64,000 nucleotides of DNA from Synechococcales cyanobacterium C42_A2020_086 (GTDB lineage: Bacteria; Cyanobacteriota; Cyanobacteriia; Elainellales; Elainellaceae). Below, one piece after another: positions 36,908 to 45,609 of this stretch; within the stretch, counting starts at the first letter, position 1; each line of letters opens with the position of its first letter. The DNA lies in the NCBI GenBank assembly GCA_015272325.1, contig JACYLU010000008.1:62001-126000 (forward strand), written 5' to 3'. Below the pieces are notes generated by a model. That model saw only the letters and a program-made list of their open reading frames with translations, was not told where the DNA came from and did no database searches. Position numbers and translations under genes: made by a program.

Positions 36908-37345
36908 CCAGCTGCTCCACTTTGTTCAGAAAGAAACTATTTGACTCTTTGATTTGACTCTTTGATAAGGAACTGTTGTCACGATTACCAGTCGTTTTTT
37001 AATCTAAAGAGTCCCTCTCTCCAAAGTCCTCATCCGAAAGGATTAAAGTCAGCCGGTTCTCGCTGATCTAGCGGATATTCCCCCGAGGGCTGATGAGTGA
37101 AAGTACTTACCTAGTAATTCGATCAAGAAAAACTCCACATCCTTTGAGCGGTCTTCCCAAGGATCTGCCGCTGTATTCTGGGTTTTAAGGCCGTCAGTAG
37201 CACATCCATAACGATGGAGGCAACCTAGCTAGAGTAGGGCAATTGAGTGTCTATCTCTTTCTACAACTGGTCACTAAATTATTTCAAACTCATTAGCAAA
37301 ACAGCTCAATACTGAGTTCCCTAGATATCTATCAACCCTCAGCAA
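36908..37345. other. Intergenic region upstream of crtO
   Basis: The crtO promoter should lie here. The region holds the 13-bp perfect tandem pair at 36940-36965. No gene is supported. Confidence 0.5.
36940..36965. repeat. 13-bp tandem pair upstream of crtO
   Basis: TTTGACTCTTTGA occurs twice, head to tail and perfectly, 33-58 bp before the crtO start. It may duplicate a promoter element or be a slippage product. Confidence 0.85.
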
Positions 37346-38056
37346 CTACTCGCGGTTTAACTCTCCTTTTGTACACCAATAAGTGCCTATCACCCCATCC
37401 ACTAGAGTTTTACGACTAATGACAAACCCTGCCCGCATCAGCAGCTCGTCCATTATCCAGTCGCAAGTGGAATATTCTTCGCGAAAGTGTCCTTCTGCAT
37501 CCTCTCGCAGAAAATCGCCGCCTGCCCTCTCTTGATTGCAAATAAAGGTATGAATATGACTCAGAGGATTTGTACTCTCCATAACTACATCACGGATATA
37601 GAGTTGTCCACTTGGTTTTAACATGCTATAGAGCCGTGCGAGTGCAATACTTTTCCAGAAATCAGGAAGGTGATGTAACGCAAATATACTCACAATCGCA
37701 TCAGCTTGATCATCAGAGTGCTCATAGGTTAGAAATCCGGCATGGTGAAACTCAATGTTGGTTAGGGCAGCTTGGGCAGCTTTATAGCGAGCTAAATGCA
37801 GCATCGCTTGCGACACATCCACCGCATGAACCCTACGACAACGCCGTGCCGCCTCCAGCACAAAGGTTCCCGTACCCGAGCCAAAATCAATCAGCGTGTC
37901 TGCCTTACCAACGGCTAACTCCTCGAGAACCTGTTGGCTCTCCGCAACGATGTCGCGAAAGTCTGCGTGGCTAGCATCATAAATCTTTACTTCAGACGGG
38001 TTGCTGTAATCTCGCCCAACAGATTTGAACTCGTCATATTGCCAGGAATACTGCAT
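37346..38056 (-). CDS. Class I SAM-dependent methyltransferase
   Basis: Motif I is intact (LIDFGSGTGTFVLEAARRC), followed by VHAVDVSQAMLHLARYKA and the strand IVSIFALHHLPDFWKS, with MLKPSGQLYIRDVVM. These are UbiE/COQ5-like features. The N-terminus (WQYDEFKSVGRDYSNPSEV) is of a type seen in cyanobacterial methyltransferases of unknown substrate. ATG at 38056 is used. The tRNA-Cys gene lies 190 bp upstream on the opposite strand. Confidence 0.85.
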   Translation of the reverse strand: MQYSWQYDEFKSVGRDYSNPSEVKIYDASHADFRDIVAESQQVLEELAVGKADTLIDFGSGTGTFVLEAARRCRRVHAVDVSQAMLHLARYKAAQAALTNIEFHHAGFLTYEHSDDQADAIVSIFALHHLPDFWKSIALARLYSMLKPSGQLYIRDVVMESTNPLSHIHTFICNQERAGGDFLREDAEGHFREEYSTCDWIMDELLMRAGFVISRKTLVDGVIGTYWCTKGELNRE

Positions 38057-38216
38057 CGTTAATACCCTCGATCTCCCGTCCTGTGAGCCGCCATTGTACT
38101 GGCAGACCTCCTGGAAAGCAAGGATGGGTCCAAACCCAGTTATATCTCTGCCCTAGGGCAACTCGACTTCTTCCACATTTTGCAAGCACGCCGCCTCAAT
38201 CTCCAGAAAAGTTTGC

Positions 38217-38222
38217 TATACT
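38217..38222 (+). promoter_or_regulatory. Extended -10 element of tRNA-Cys
   Basis: TGCTATACT is an extended -10 (TG-N-TATACT) 27 bases before the mature tRNA. No good -35 box is seen, consistent with an extended -10 promoter. Confidence 0.5.
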
Positions 38223-38249
38223 GAGACACTGTGGATTCAAGCAGCTTGC

Positions 38250-38321
<72 letters not shown>

Positions 38322-38805
38322 TTAGGTTCTATTTTTGTAGAGCGTTTTGTAGATGTACGTTCTGGCTTTGAACCATGCCAATCATCCAGCAAGGCGTTTT
38401 GAGGTGACGAGCATCCTGCCATACGATGTCACATTGACGCAGAAAATCATTCAACGCATTATAAAGTCGGGAAGTGGAAGCCATTGTTTTTGCTGTTAGG
38501 TGTGGTAACTTCCCAGCTTAAGCTAAGCTCTCCTTCCCTCCTAGCCCGCCTTTCATCCCCAAACAGTTTTGTCAGTCAATCAGGTGCAGAACCTGTTTTG
38601 TCAGTCAAGCAGGCAAGCTTCCTCGAACCATTTTTTAGTCTTGTTTGCTATCTGCGGAGAAACATCCGAGCTTTTCTGACATTTGATCTGCCTATTTCTG
38701 CCTATTTCCGACTGATGAAATTAACCACATTTCTTACGCTGAATGAGTAGGAATAAGTCACGAGCGGTTTTCCCACAACGTTCAACTCAAGCCAGGAGTT
38801 CTTTT
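38322..38805. other. Intergenic region after tRNA-Cys
   Basis: A direct repeat GTTTTGTCAGTCAA occurs at 38566 and 38594 (28-bp period). No real gene is seen. The ATG-led frame at 38743 is not the likely start of the decayed regulator that follows. Confidence 0.5.
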
Positions 38806-39165
38806 ATGGCTGAAATCGAAATTTATAGTGCAGTTCTCTGTCTCTTCGCTCACCGTTTGCGCTTAACCTTAAGCGAAAAATATGATTACATCAACACTCA
38901 TTTGAAACGCGAGGTGAGTTTAACTGAACTAGCAGCGATCGCCCAACTGAGTCAATATCACTTCTGCCGCGCCTTCAAAGAATCTACAGAGCTAAGTCCT
39001 CATCAGTACTTAATTCAACACTTAATTCAACAGCGAGTTGAACGCGCAAAGTAGTTGTTGCAGCAGGGCAATATGACGATCTTGCTTATCCAAACTCGAG
39101 GTGTTTCACAACCCAACCACATCATCAGAATCAATAATCAGGATCTACCCGTGCGGACCTTCCAG
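38806..39165 (+). pseudogene. Decayed AraC-family regulator
   Basis: Only the AraC DNA-binding domain is recognisable. It begins MAEIEIYSAVLCLF with AGGAG upstream, and shows YINTHLKREVSLTELAAIAQ, LSQYHFCRAFKESTELSPHQ and QQRVERAK, then a TAG stop (39052-39054) exactly where a Gln codon of the usual AKQLLQQG is expected. Reading through the stop gives LLQQGNMTI, followed by sequence that still resembles the second HTH (QTRGVSQPNHIIR) but is short and out of pattern. The N-terminal sensor of about 150-170 residues is missing. A 12-bp duplication (39009-39032) adds LIQH. It is a broken remnant. Confidence 0.75.
39009..39032. repeat. 12-bp tandem duplication in the AraC remnant
   Basis: CTTAATTCAACA occurs twice head to tail, adding four in-frame residues (LIQH-LIQQ) relative to the family consensus HQYLIQ(Q)RVERAK. 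Confidence 0.85.
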
Positions 39166-39458
39166 AGGCTCCTGGACAATCCCAGTCCTAGTTGCTGTGG
39201 ATGAAACACATTGGTCCCAATGTCCTCAGGTCGGGAACGAACACAATTACGATTACACGAGTAGGAAACGACAACTTCACAGTTGGCGGTATAGCTGTTC
39301 AGACATCCTCTCAATCGATTCAGAATTTCGGGGACTGCTCCCACTGCAGTTCAGGTTTCAATGTAGATTAAAAGCAGAGGAACTTCTGCGTATTCGTTCT
39401 GGAAGGCAACGCTGACGATAAGCCCTGGGAACTCACTTTAGAAAAGCTGCCTGTCATA

Positions 39459-39476
39459 ATAGTCCGTACGGACTAT
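39459..39476. promoter_or_regulatory. 18-bp perfect palindrome, putative operator
   Basis: ATAGTCCGTACGGACTAT is a perfect palindrome 18 bp before the HMA_2 gene start (39494). A CATAAT (39455-39460) like a -10 box overlaps its left edge, and a further ACGGACTAT copy follows at 39477. The position and symmetry suit a dimeric repressor such as TetR or MerR type; the regulator is not known. Confidence 0.6.
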
Positions 39477-39493
39477 ACGGACTATCAAGTAAG

Positions 39494-40282
39494 ATGGACT
39501 ATCAAATTGTTCATGCCATCCCTGAGCGCCTGCGAATTCGGATTCCGTTGCTCGCAACGAGTCCTGAGTACGCCAATAAACTTCAGCACCGGGTTGAATC
39601 TCTGCAGGGCGTAACGAGCGTCCGCATTAACTTGGCAGCGGTATCGATGATCGTTACCTATAAAGCCAAGAAGACGAGTCAGGACACTCTGCTAGCAGCA
39701 CTGCATACTGCCATTGAGGAACTGGCTCCGCCGCCGGATTCGCCTGAGACTGCTTCTATCGACAATCGGTCAGTAGACAATGCGCCAATAGACAATGCGC
39801 CAACAGACATTCAGCTAGACAATCAGCCCGCGGCACCATCGCTTGCTGAGCCTACGCCACCGCCCGCTGAGCCGGCGTCCCTCTGCCTCGATCCGCCTGC
39901 CGATCCATGGGACGATGCACCGCCGCTGTCGCCTGAAATGGAGTCTGAGCTGCTGCCCCAAATGCCGCTAGAAGCAGAAGCCGAGCTGCCAACTGAGGTG
40001 CTGCCTGCTCAAGAGGCTGAACCGTTTGTGCCGCTTACTGAACCTGCTACCCATAGGGACCCTTCTGTCTCGTCTCAGGCGGATGCCATGTTAGCTGAAG
40101 AGTCGAGTGTGTCAGAGCCGTTGGATTCGCTAGCAGCCGATTCTTCCATGGATGATGCCGCAGATGCCTCACTAACCGAGCAAAAACCGCGGTCTAGAAA
40201 GACCAAATCTGGTAAAACAGCAGCTGCTCAGCGACGTTCGCCCCGCTCGACGTCGTCAAAACCGTCGCGGAAGCAGAAGTAA
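39494..40282 (+). CDS. HMA_2/CoBaHMA-like domain protein with disordered tail
   Basis: Residues 1-75 form an HMA-like ferredoxin fold without the CxxC metal site: YQIVHAIPERLRIRIPLLAT, then SVRINLAAVSMIVTY. This is the HMA_2/CoBaHMA pattern, with conserved basic residues in the first strand (R-L-R-I-R). It is clearly related to the N-termini of the two P-type ATPases at 48.4 and 54.4 kb. Residues 76-235 are a long Pro/Glu/Asp-rich low-complexity tail, ending in a basic stretch (PRSRKTKSGKTAAAQRR to the end). A 15-bp in-frame duplication encodes DNAPI/DNAPT. The role may be in membrane or metal contact with the ATPases; this is inferred. Confidence 0.72.
   Translation: MDYQIVHAIPERLRIRIPLLATSPEYANKLQHRVESLQGVTSVRINLAAVSMIVTYKAKKTSQDTLLAALHTAIEELAPPPDSPETASIDNRSVDNAPIDNAPTDIQLDNQPAAPSLAEPTPPPAEPASLCLDPPADPWDDAPPLSPEMESELLPQMPLEAEAELPTEVLPAQEAEPFVPLTEPATHRDPSVSSQADAMLAEESSVSEPLDSLAADSSMDDAADASLTEQKPRSRKTKSGKTAAAQRRSPRSTSSKPSRKQK
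39776..39805. repeat. 15-bp in-frame duplication in the HMA_2 gene
   Basis: GACAATGCGCCAATA is followed by GACAATGCGCCAACA, encoding DNAPI and DNAPT in the acidic tail. The period is a multiple of three, as in other coding duplications in this window. Confidence 0.85.
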
Positions 40283-40501
40283 CGTATTGCTTCTAGACAG
40301 AGTTGATAGGATTTCATAATGAATTGCATTAGTGAAATGGTTTGATGTCTAGAACTAGCCATTGCAGGAAAATTCAGGGCAATAGACCCCAGCAATCGCC
40401 AATGGTGATCTGCCATAAACTAAAAAAAAATTGATGAACGCGATGATTGGAGGAAACTCCAGATATAGTAAGGAAGAGTTGTTTTTGCAATAGTCAGAAT
40501 A

Positions 40502-40891
40502 ATGGCAAAGGAATTTGAGCTGGGCAGCGTGTTGGGCTTGCCCGAATTCCGCACGGTGCTGGATACGACCTGCTTTCCGCCGCGAGTTGTGGTGGAAACC
40601 CGTACCACCCTGCTGAAAGGATTTTTGGTTGTCGAGCGCGACGAGATGATCGATGAGGCGCTCTGGAAAGCCATAGGCGAGTGCCTTCTGGCAGCTGGGG
40701 CCGGGGCTGCTGTTGCAGGTGTTGTGCCGGGCGGTATGGTGATGATGCCCACGTTTATGCAGCTCTTTGGAGCACACGCCACCTCGAAAGGGTTGGATTT
40801 GGCACTGAACCAGCTGCGGCTCCGTACGGAAACCTGCTACGGCGAATGGCAGCCCTGGATACTTGGTTCCAACCCGGCTTCGGGAGTCTGA
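40502..40891 (+). CDS. Glycine-rich hypothetical protein
   Basis: I do not recognise this 129-aa protein. Residues 1-58 are mixed (FPPRVVVETRTTLLKGFLVVERDEM). Residues 59-94 form a glycine- and alanine-rich hydrophobic stretch (GECLLAAGAGAAVAGVVPGG and MVMMPTFMQLFG), possibly a glycine-zipper-like membrane hairpin. The end is charged. It lies 219 bp downstream of the HMA_2 gene on the same strand, before the convergent ATPase-like gene. It may belong to the same system, based on position only. Confidence 0.55.
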   Translation: MAKEFELGSVLGLPEFRTVLDTTCFPPRVVVETRTTLLKGFLVVERDEMIDEALWKAIGECLLAAGAGAAVAGVVPGGMVMMPTFMQLFGAHATSKGLDLALNQLRLRTETCYGEWQPWILGSNPASGV

Positions 40892-40901
40892 AAATCTAAA
40901 T

Positions 40902-42080
40902 TCAAGCTAGCCGGTGCTTCAGCCAAAAGGCTAGGAACGGCAGAGCAATGCGGTAGCCATGTTCCGGTCCGTAGAGCAGCCCTTTCTGTTCGAGTCCGGC
41001 AAGAGCGCCCTGCAGCCCGCCACCCCGCGAGAGCTGGTGTTTCTGGATGTAGTCGCGGGCATGGGGGCTATCAGTAGGGTCAAGCGCCAAGCTTTCCAGA
41101 ACGCGCACCTGAGCCGGAGGCAGCAGCAAAATCAACGATTCAAAGGTTACGGACAGGTCTTCCACGAGTGCTAGCGTGCTGCGATGAACGTGATGGGGTT
41201 GGATCGGTTCGGGCAGTGCGCCGTCGGCAGCAAAGTTGGCAACAGAGTCGGTAACAGGACCAACCATCGAGTCCCCTGGTTCTGCTAAGGGACCCCCGAG
41301 CGATGCGGGGAAACGGCTATCGTGCCACAGGCGGCGAGCCAGAGCTATCGCACCGCCAAGATGCCCCTGCACATAGTGATGAAACAGAGCTTGCCCGTCG
41401 GGGGTGATCGTCAAGCCATAGGCAGCAAGATGTTGAGTGACCCAAGGCTGGAGTTCGGCGGCGGTCAGCGGTCCGAGGGCGATCACATGCAGCGGAATTT
41501 CGGCGATCCAATCTTCAGGAACGGTGGTAATCAGGGCATAGCTGACGCGGGTCTGGCGCTGAATTTCTTGCTGTAGGTAGGTTTCCCACTGTCGCGACCG
41601 ATCCCATGACCGCAGATGGGGAAAATTTTGGAACACTAGAATCACCCGGCAGTCTAACCATTCCGCCATCACTTGGGGCAGACTCAGCAACAGTTGAAAT
41701 AGCGACCATTCTTGCCTAGACGCGGTATGCCAGACGAGCTGCGGGCGTCGCGCCAGCGCCTGCTCGAAAATCAGCGGCTTATCAATACTCCAGCGTTGGA
41801 TCAGAGCAAGTTCGTCGGGGGCAGCAAACACATCGAGCAAGCCTTCGACGAGCAATTCCAGAAAGCGAGTGGCGTTTGTGGCTCGCAAACAGTCAATTTC
41901 CAGGACGCGAGCTCCGATCTGCTGTGCCGCCGTGCGAATCAGCGTGTGCCGCCCGCTACCAGGAACGCCGGCAATCAACAGATCGCCATCCTGCAACAGC
42001 ACGTGGCAGACTTGCTGCAACTCAGCCTCTCTGCCGACCAACGTCTGGGGAACAAACAGATTTGCCACCATGAACACCAT
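40902..42080 (-). CDS. P-loop NTPase-like protein with altered Walker motifs
   Basis: The layout is of AAA/STAND-type ATPases: LVGREAELQQV (residues 14-24) and a P-loop region GVPGSGRHT (38-46), in which the usual Walker A lysine is arginine. The Walker B strand reads VILVFQNFPHL, with Gln where Asp is expected. A winged-helix-like C-terminal region (about 310-392) ends HGYRIALPFLAFWLKHR. It may therefore be a weak or inactive ATPase, perhaps a regulator. The gene converges on the orphan glycine-rich gene with ten bases between, and diverges from the PacL-type ATPase. Confidence 0.6.
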   Translation of the reverse strand: MVFMVANLFVPQTLVGREAELQQVCHVLLQDGDLLIAGVPGSGRHTLIRTAAQQIGARVLEIDCLRATNATRFLELLVEGLLDVFAAPDELALIQRWSIDKPLIFEQALARRPQLVWHTASRQEWSLFQLLLSLPQVMAEWLDCRVILVFQNFPHLRSWDRSRQWETYLQQEIQRQTRVSYALITTVPEDWIAEIPLHVIALGPLTAAELQPWVTQHLAAYGLTITPDGQALFHHYVQGHLGGAIALARRLWHDSRFPASLGGPLAEPGDSMVGPVTDSVANFAADGALPEPIQPHHVHRSTLALVEDLSVTFESLILLLPPAQVRVLESLALDPTDSPHARDYIQKHQLSRGGGLQGALAGLEQKGLLYGPEHGYRIALPFLAFWLKHRLA

Positions 42081-42289
42081 GCAATGAAAGGGCTGCTCAA
42101 TATTACATTTTATGGTACTTGAGCTGCACTATAAAGTAGTGCTATAGTCTCTTCTTAAGTACTATTATTCAGTGCTAGCCTGGGAAGACTTTTTCCGATT
42201 TCCCGGCTCGGTGAAGTTTGTCATTAGAACGTCACCGCTGAGTTCTTCGTCTGCTTCATTCTTTTCTGCAAAGCAATAAGGCTATTCCC

Positions 42290-45127
42290 ATGACTGTTAG
42301 CCCTCCTTCAGACGCTTCGTCTGCCCAACCTGCTGCGATGCCGCCTTGGCATACGCTGGAGGCGGAGAAAGCCCTCAAGCTGCTTGAGAGCGACCGCACC
42401 TCTGGCTTATCGACGCTGCAAGTCGAAGACCATTTGCGCCGCTACGGTCCCAACGAGCTGGTTGAAACCGGGAGGCGCACCCCGCTGGAAATTCTCTGGG
42501 ATCAGTTCAAAAACATTATGCTGCTGATGCTGATTGCGGTAGCAGTCATCTCGGCCATTCTGGATATTCGCGAATCCGTGACCCAGGGACACTTTGTGTT
42601 TCCTAAAGATGCCGTTGCTATTTTTGTGGTGGTGCTGCTGAATGGCATTCTCGGTTACATCCAGGAAAGTGGTGCCGAGAAGGCACTGGCTGCACTCAAG
42701 GATTTGGCGTCCTCGAAGGTGCGGGTGGTGCGCGACGGCATGATGCAGGAGGTCGAGTCGAAGGAGCTAGTGCCCGGCGATCTGATGCTGCTTGAGGCGG
42801 GGGTGAAGGTAGCAGCCGATGGGCGACTTCTCGATGCCATGAATCTACAGGTACGTGAAGCCGCCCTCACCGGAGAAGCCCATGCGGTGAACAAGCAGGC
42901 AGAGGTAGAGCTGCCGGCCGACGCCCCCCTCGGCGATCGCGTTAATCTCGTCTTCTCGGGAACGGAAGTCGTGCAGGGACGGGGCAGTGTTCTGGTCACC
43001 CATACGGGCATGAACACCGAACTCGGCAAAATTGCTGCTGCGCTGCAATCCGTCGAAACTGAGCCGACGCCGCTGCAAAAGCGGATGAACCAGTTGGGCA
43101 ATACGCTGGTAACCGGGGCGCTGATCCTGGTAGCGATCGTGATCATCAGCGGTACGATCTTTAACCCCGGACTGTTCGAGGAGCTAGTGAAGGTGTCGCT
43201 GAGTATGGCAGTGGCAGTCGTTCCCGAGGGCTTGCCGGCGGTGATTACCGTGACCTTGGCGCTGGGGACGCAGCGGATGGTGAAGCGCAACGCCCTGATC
43301 CGCAAATTGCCGGCTGTAGAAACCCTAGGCTCGGTGACGACGATTTGCTCCGACAAAACCGGCACCCTGACTCAAAACAAAATGGTCGTGCAGGTCGTCT
43401 GCACCGAGGGCGGCAGCGCACTGGTGACCGGCGACGGCTATTCGCCCATAGGTGAATTTCAGTGGCATAAGCAAACGAACCTCTCCCATGCCCATCCCGA
43501 GCTGCAGGCCCTGCTGCTAGCCTGCGTACTCTGCAACGATGCCGTGCTGCAAAAGGAAAACGGCGACTGGGCCATTCTGGGCGATCCCACCGAAGGAGCG
43601 CTGCTATCGCTGGCGGGCAAAGGCGGCTTCCGCAAAGATGAACAGGATAACCGCTTTCCCCGCGTCGCAGAGTTTCCCTTCTCCTCGGAGCGGAAGCGAA
43701 TGAGCGTCATGGTGGAAATGGAAGGCAGCGGCGCTGGCATTTCGGCCTATCATCTCCACCCAACACCCTACCTGATGGTCACCAAAGGCTCGCCAGAGCT
43801 GACCCTGGAACGCTGTACCCATATTCAGGTGGGTAATGAGCTACAGCCGCTCACTGCCGAGCAGCGAGCCAGCATCCTCGAGCAGAATAATCGCCTTGCC
43901 AGCCGCGGGTTGCGAGTATTGGGATTTGCCAACAAACTGCTGACTGAACTACCACCAGAAGGTTCAGAGGACCGCTCCGAGACAGGGCTGACGTGGCTGG
44001 GGCTGGTGGGGATGCTGGATGCGCCGCGTCCGGAAGTGCGAGACGCCGTAGCCCGCTGTCGAGCCGCTGGGATTCGTCCAGTGATGATTACGGGCGATCA
44101 CCAGCTCACCGCCAAAGCGATTGCCGAAGATCTGGGCATCGCCAAACCCGAAGATCAGGTGCTGACGGGACAAGCGCTAGAAACTTTGAGCATGGCGGAT
44201 CTGGAGCGCCATGTCGAGCAGGTTAGCGTTTATGCCCGGGTGTCTCCAGAGCACAAGCTCAAGATTGTGCAGGCGTTGCAGCGTAAAGGGCATGTCGTCG
44301 CTATGACTGGCGATGGCGTCAACGATGCGCCCGCCCTGAAGCAGGCAGATATTGGTGTGGCTATGGGCATCACCGGCACCGATGTCAGCAAAGAAGCCAG
44401 CGATATGGTGCTGCTCGATGACAACTTTGCCACAATCGTCTCGGCCGTAGAAGAAGGGCGGGTGGTGTACATCAACATTCGCCGCTTTATTCGCTATATC
44501 CTGGGCAGCAACATTGGCGAGGTATTGACAATCGCCGCGGCTCCGCTGCTGGGATTGGGTGGCGTCCCCCTATCACCGCTGCAAATTCTCTGGATGAACT
44601 TGGTGACGGACGGCGTGCCAGCCCTAGCCTTGGCAGTCGAACCCGGCAGACCGATTGTGATGCAGCAGCCCCCAAAAAACCCGCAAGAGAACATTTTTGC
44701 TCGCGGGCTAGGGGCATACATGATCCGCATTGGCATCATTCTGGCGATTGTTAGTATTGCCTTGATGTCTTGGGCCTACGGCTACACCCAAGCTAACACG
44801 GCTGGCGGCACCCTCAGCCCAGAGCGCTGGAAAACGATGGTGTTCACAACGCTGTGTTTGGCGCAGATGGGACATGCCCTAGCAATTCGCTCGAATACAC
44901 GCTTGTTTGCCCAAATCAATCCTTTCTCAAATCCCTATATTTTGATCTCGGTAGTGTTAACGAGCGTGCTGCAATTGCTGTTGATCTACGTGGAGCCGCT
45001 GCGGAACTTCTTCAGCACCCACTACATCACCCTCACAGAACTGATGGTGTGTATCGGTTTTAGTGCTTTGATCTTCGTTTGGATCGAGCTGGAGAAGCTG
45101 ATAATTCGCTGGTTTAAGCGCCGGTAG
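42290..45127 (+). CDS. P-type cation ATPase, PacL/type IIA
   Basis: The 945-aa pump has about ten membrane segments. Diagnostic motifs are TGEA (194-197, where TGES is usual), PEGLP (312-316) in TM4, [10 protein letters not shown] with catalytic Asp355, [17 protein letters not shown] and [13 protein letters not shown] in TM6. PEGLP together with NIGEV and NLVTDG points to a SERCA/PacL-type Ca2+ pump that exports or stores Ca2+. Substrate choice (Ca2+ or Mn2+) is not settled by sequence. ATG at 42290 is used. The Cax-type exchanger lies close downstream, convergent. Confidence 0.93.
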   Translation: MTVSPPSDASSAQPAAMPPWHTLEAEKALKLLESDRTSGLSTLQVEDHLRRYGPNELVETGRRTPLEILWDQFKNIMLLMLIAVAVISAILDIRESVTQGHFVFPKDAVAIFVVVLLNGILGYIQESGAEKALAALKDLASSKVRVVRDGMMQEVESKELVPGDLMLLEAGVKVAADGRLLDAMNLQVREAALTGEAHAVNKQAEVELPADAPLGDRVNLVFSGTEVVQGRGSVLVTHTGMNTELGKIAAALQSVETEPTPLQKRMNQLGNTLVTGALILVAIVIISGTIFNPGLFEELVKVSLSMAVAVVPEGLPAVITVTLALGTQRMVKRNALIRKLPAVETLGSVTTICSDKTGTLTQNKMVVQVVCTEGGSALVTGDGYSPIGEFQWHKQTNLSHAHPELQALLLACVLCNDAVLQKENGDWAILGDPTEGALLSLAGKGGFRKDEQDNRFPRVAEFPFSSERKRMSVMVEMEGSGAGISAYHLHPTPYLMVTKGSPELTLERCTHIQVGNELQPLTAEQRASILEQNNRLASRGLRVLGFANKLLTELPPEGSEDRSETGLTWLGLVGMLDAPRPEVRDAVARCRAAGIRPVMITGDHQLTAKAIAEDLGIAKPEDQVLTGQALETLSMADLERHVEQVSVYARVSPEHKLKIVQALQRKGHVVAMTGDGVNDAPALKQADIGVAMGITGTDVSKEASDMVLLDDNFATIVSAVEEGRVVYINIRRFIRYILGSNIGEVLTIAAAPLLGLGGVPLSPLQILWMNLVTDGVPALALAVEPGRPIVMQQPPKNPQENIFARGLGAYMIRIGIILAIVSIALMSWAYGYTQANTAGGTLSPERWKTMVFTTLCLAQMGHALAIRSNTRLFAQINPFSNPYILISVVLTSVLQLLLIYVEPLRNFFSTHYITLTELMVCIGFSALIFVWIELEKLIIRWFKRR

Positions 45128-45160
45128 AGGAGACGTAGGGGAGGGAAAAGCAACGAAGAA

Positions 45161-45181
45161 GTGAGGAGTGAGGAGTGAGGA
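45161..45181. repeat. Three 7-bp tandem repeats
   Basis: GTGAGGA occurs three times, of the heptanucleotide STRR type known in cyanobacteria. It lies between the PacL-type ATPase stop and the small membrane protein gene, and related GAGTGAGG sequence continues after it. Confidence 0.8.
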
Positions 45182-45232
45182 TGAGTGAGGGGTGAAGAGT
45201 CAGGTGATCGAGGAGGAGAAGCGTAGAGAGTT

Positions 45233-45457
45233 ATGTGGGTAGATGGGAAGATGAATAAGCAACTCATTTCCCCGTCTACCCTTCTCTCATATATTCGCGA
45301 TTTGTCAATGATTCTTCTAGCTGTCAGTGAGATAGGAGCGATGGAATTTGATCCGTCTACGACTGTGAGTTGGGCGATTATGCTTGGTCTGCTAGGGTTT
45401 GCGCTCTGGCGGTTTCGGCAATCACGGCGGCGGCTGCCACGACGGCGGCTCAAGTAA
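45233..45457 (+). CDS. Small membrane protein with polybasic tail
   Basis: The last 40 residues hold one membrane segment (TVSWAIMLGLLGFALWRF) followed by a run of arginines (RQSRRRLPRRRLK). The protein may thus be anchored with its C-terminus inside. The start is uncertain: 45233, 45308 (MILLAVSEIG) or 45341 (MEFDP, with AGGAG just two bases away) are all possible. It lies between a Ca2+ ATPase and a cation exchanger, so a role as a small regulatory subunit is imaginable, but the gene may be spurious. Confidence 0.4.
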   Translation: MWVDGKMNKQLISPSTLLSYIRDLSMILLAVSEIGAMEFDPSTTVSWAIMLGLLGFALWRFRQSRRRLPRRRLK

Positions 45458-45468
45458 AAAACAGGAAA

Positions 45469-45496
45469 GGGGTGTAAAGGAACGTTCCTACACCCC
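45469..45496 (-). terminator. Strong hairpin, probable Cax terminator
   Basis: GGGGTGTA pairs with TACACCCC around AGGAACGTTCC, with one unpaired A. Read on the minus strand, the stem is followed by TTTCCTGTTTTTTAC, so it can terminate the Cax-type gene that ends 110 bp away. On the plus strand it follows the small membrane protein gene and could be bidirectional. Confidence 0.7.
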
Positions 45497-45609
45497 TGAG
45501 CAGCCATCTGTTGTCCTCAGGGCAGTCTGTAGAGCAATCTGTAAACTCGTTTACGTTTACCAGCCGCCTCCAAGGTGGTCAGCAATACCGATCTGCTCTT
45601 ATTCTGCTC

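Noticed and set aside
39101-39415. A 104-codon frame downstream of the AraC remnant
   Set aside because: Overlaps the decayed second HTH in another frame, with no recognisable motif.
39494-40891. A calcyanin gene
   Set aside because: The CoBaHMA-like domain is present, but the C-terminus is disordered and basic, with no triple glycine-zipper region; the neighbour has only one short glycine-rich segment.
42655-43365. A 236-codon minus-strand frame inside the PacL-type ATPase
   Set aside because: Shadow of the ATPase frame, rich in Ser and Thr with no family features.
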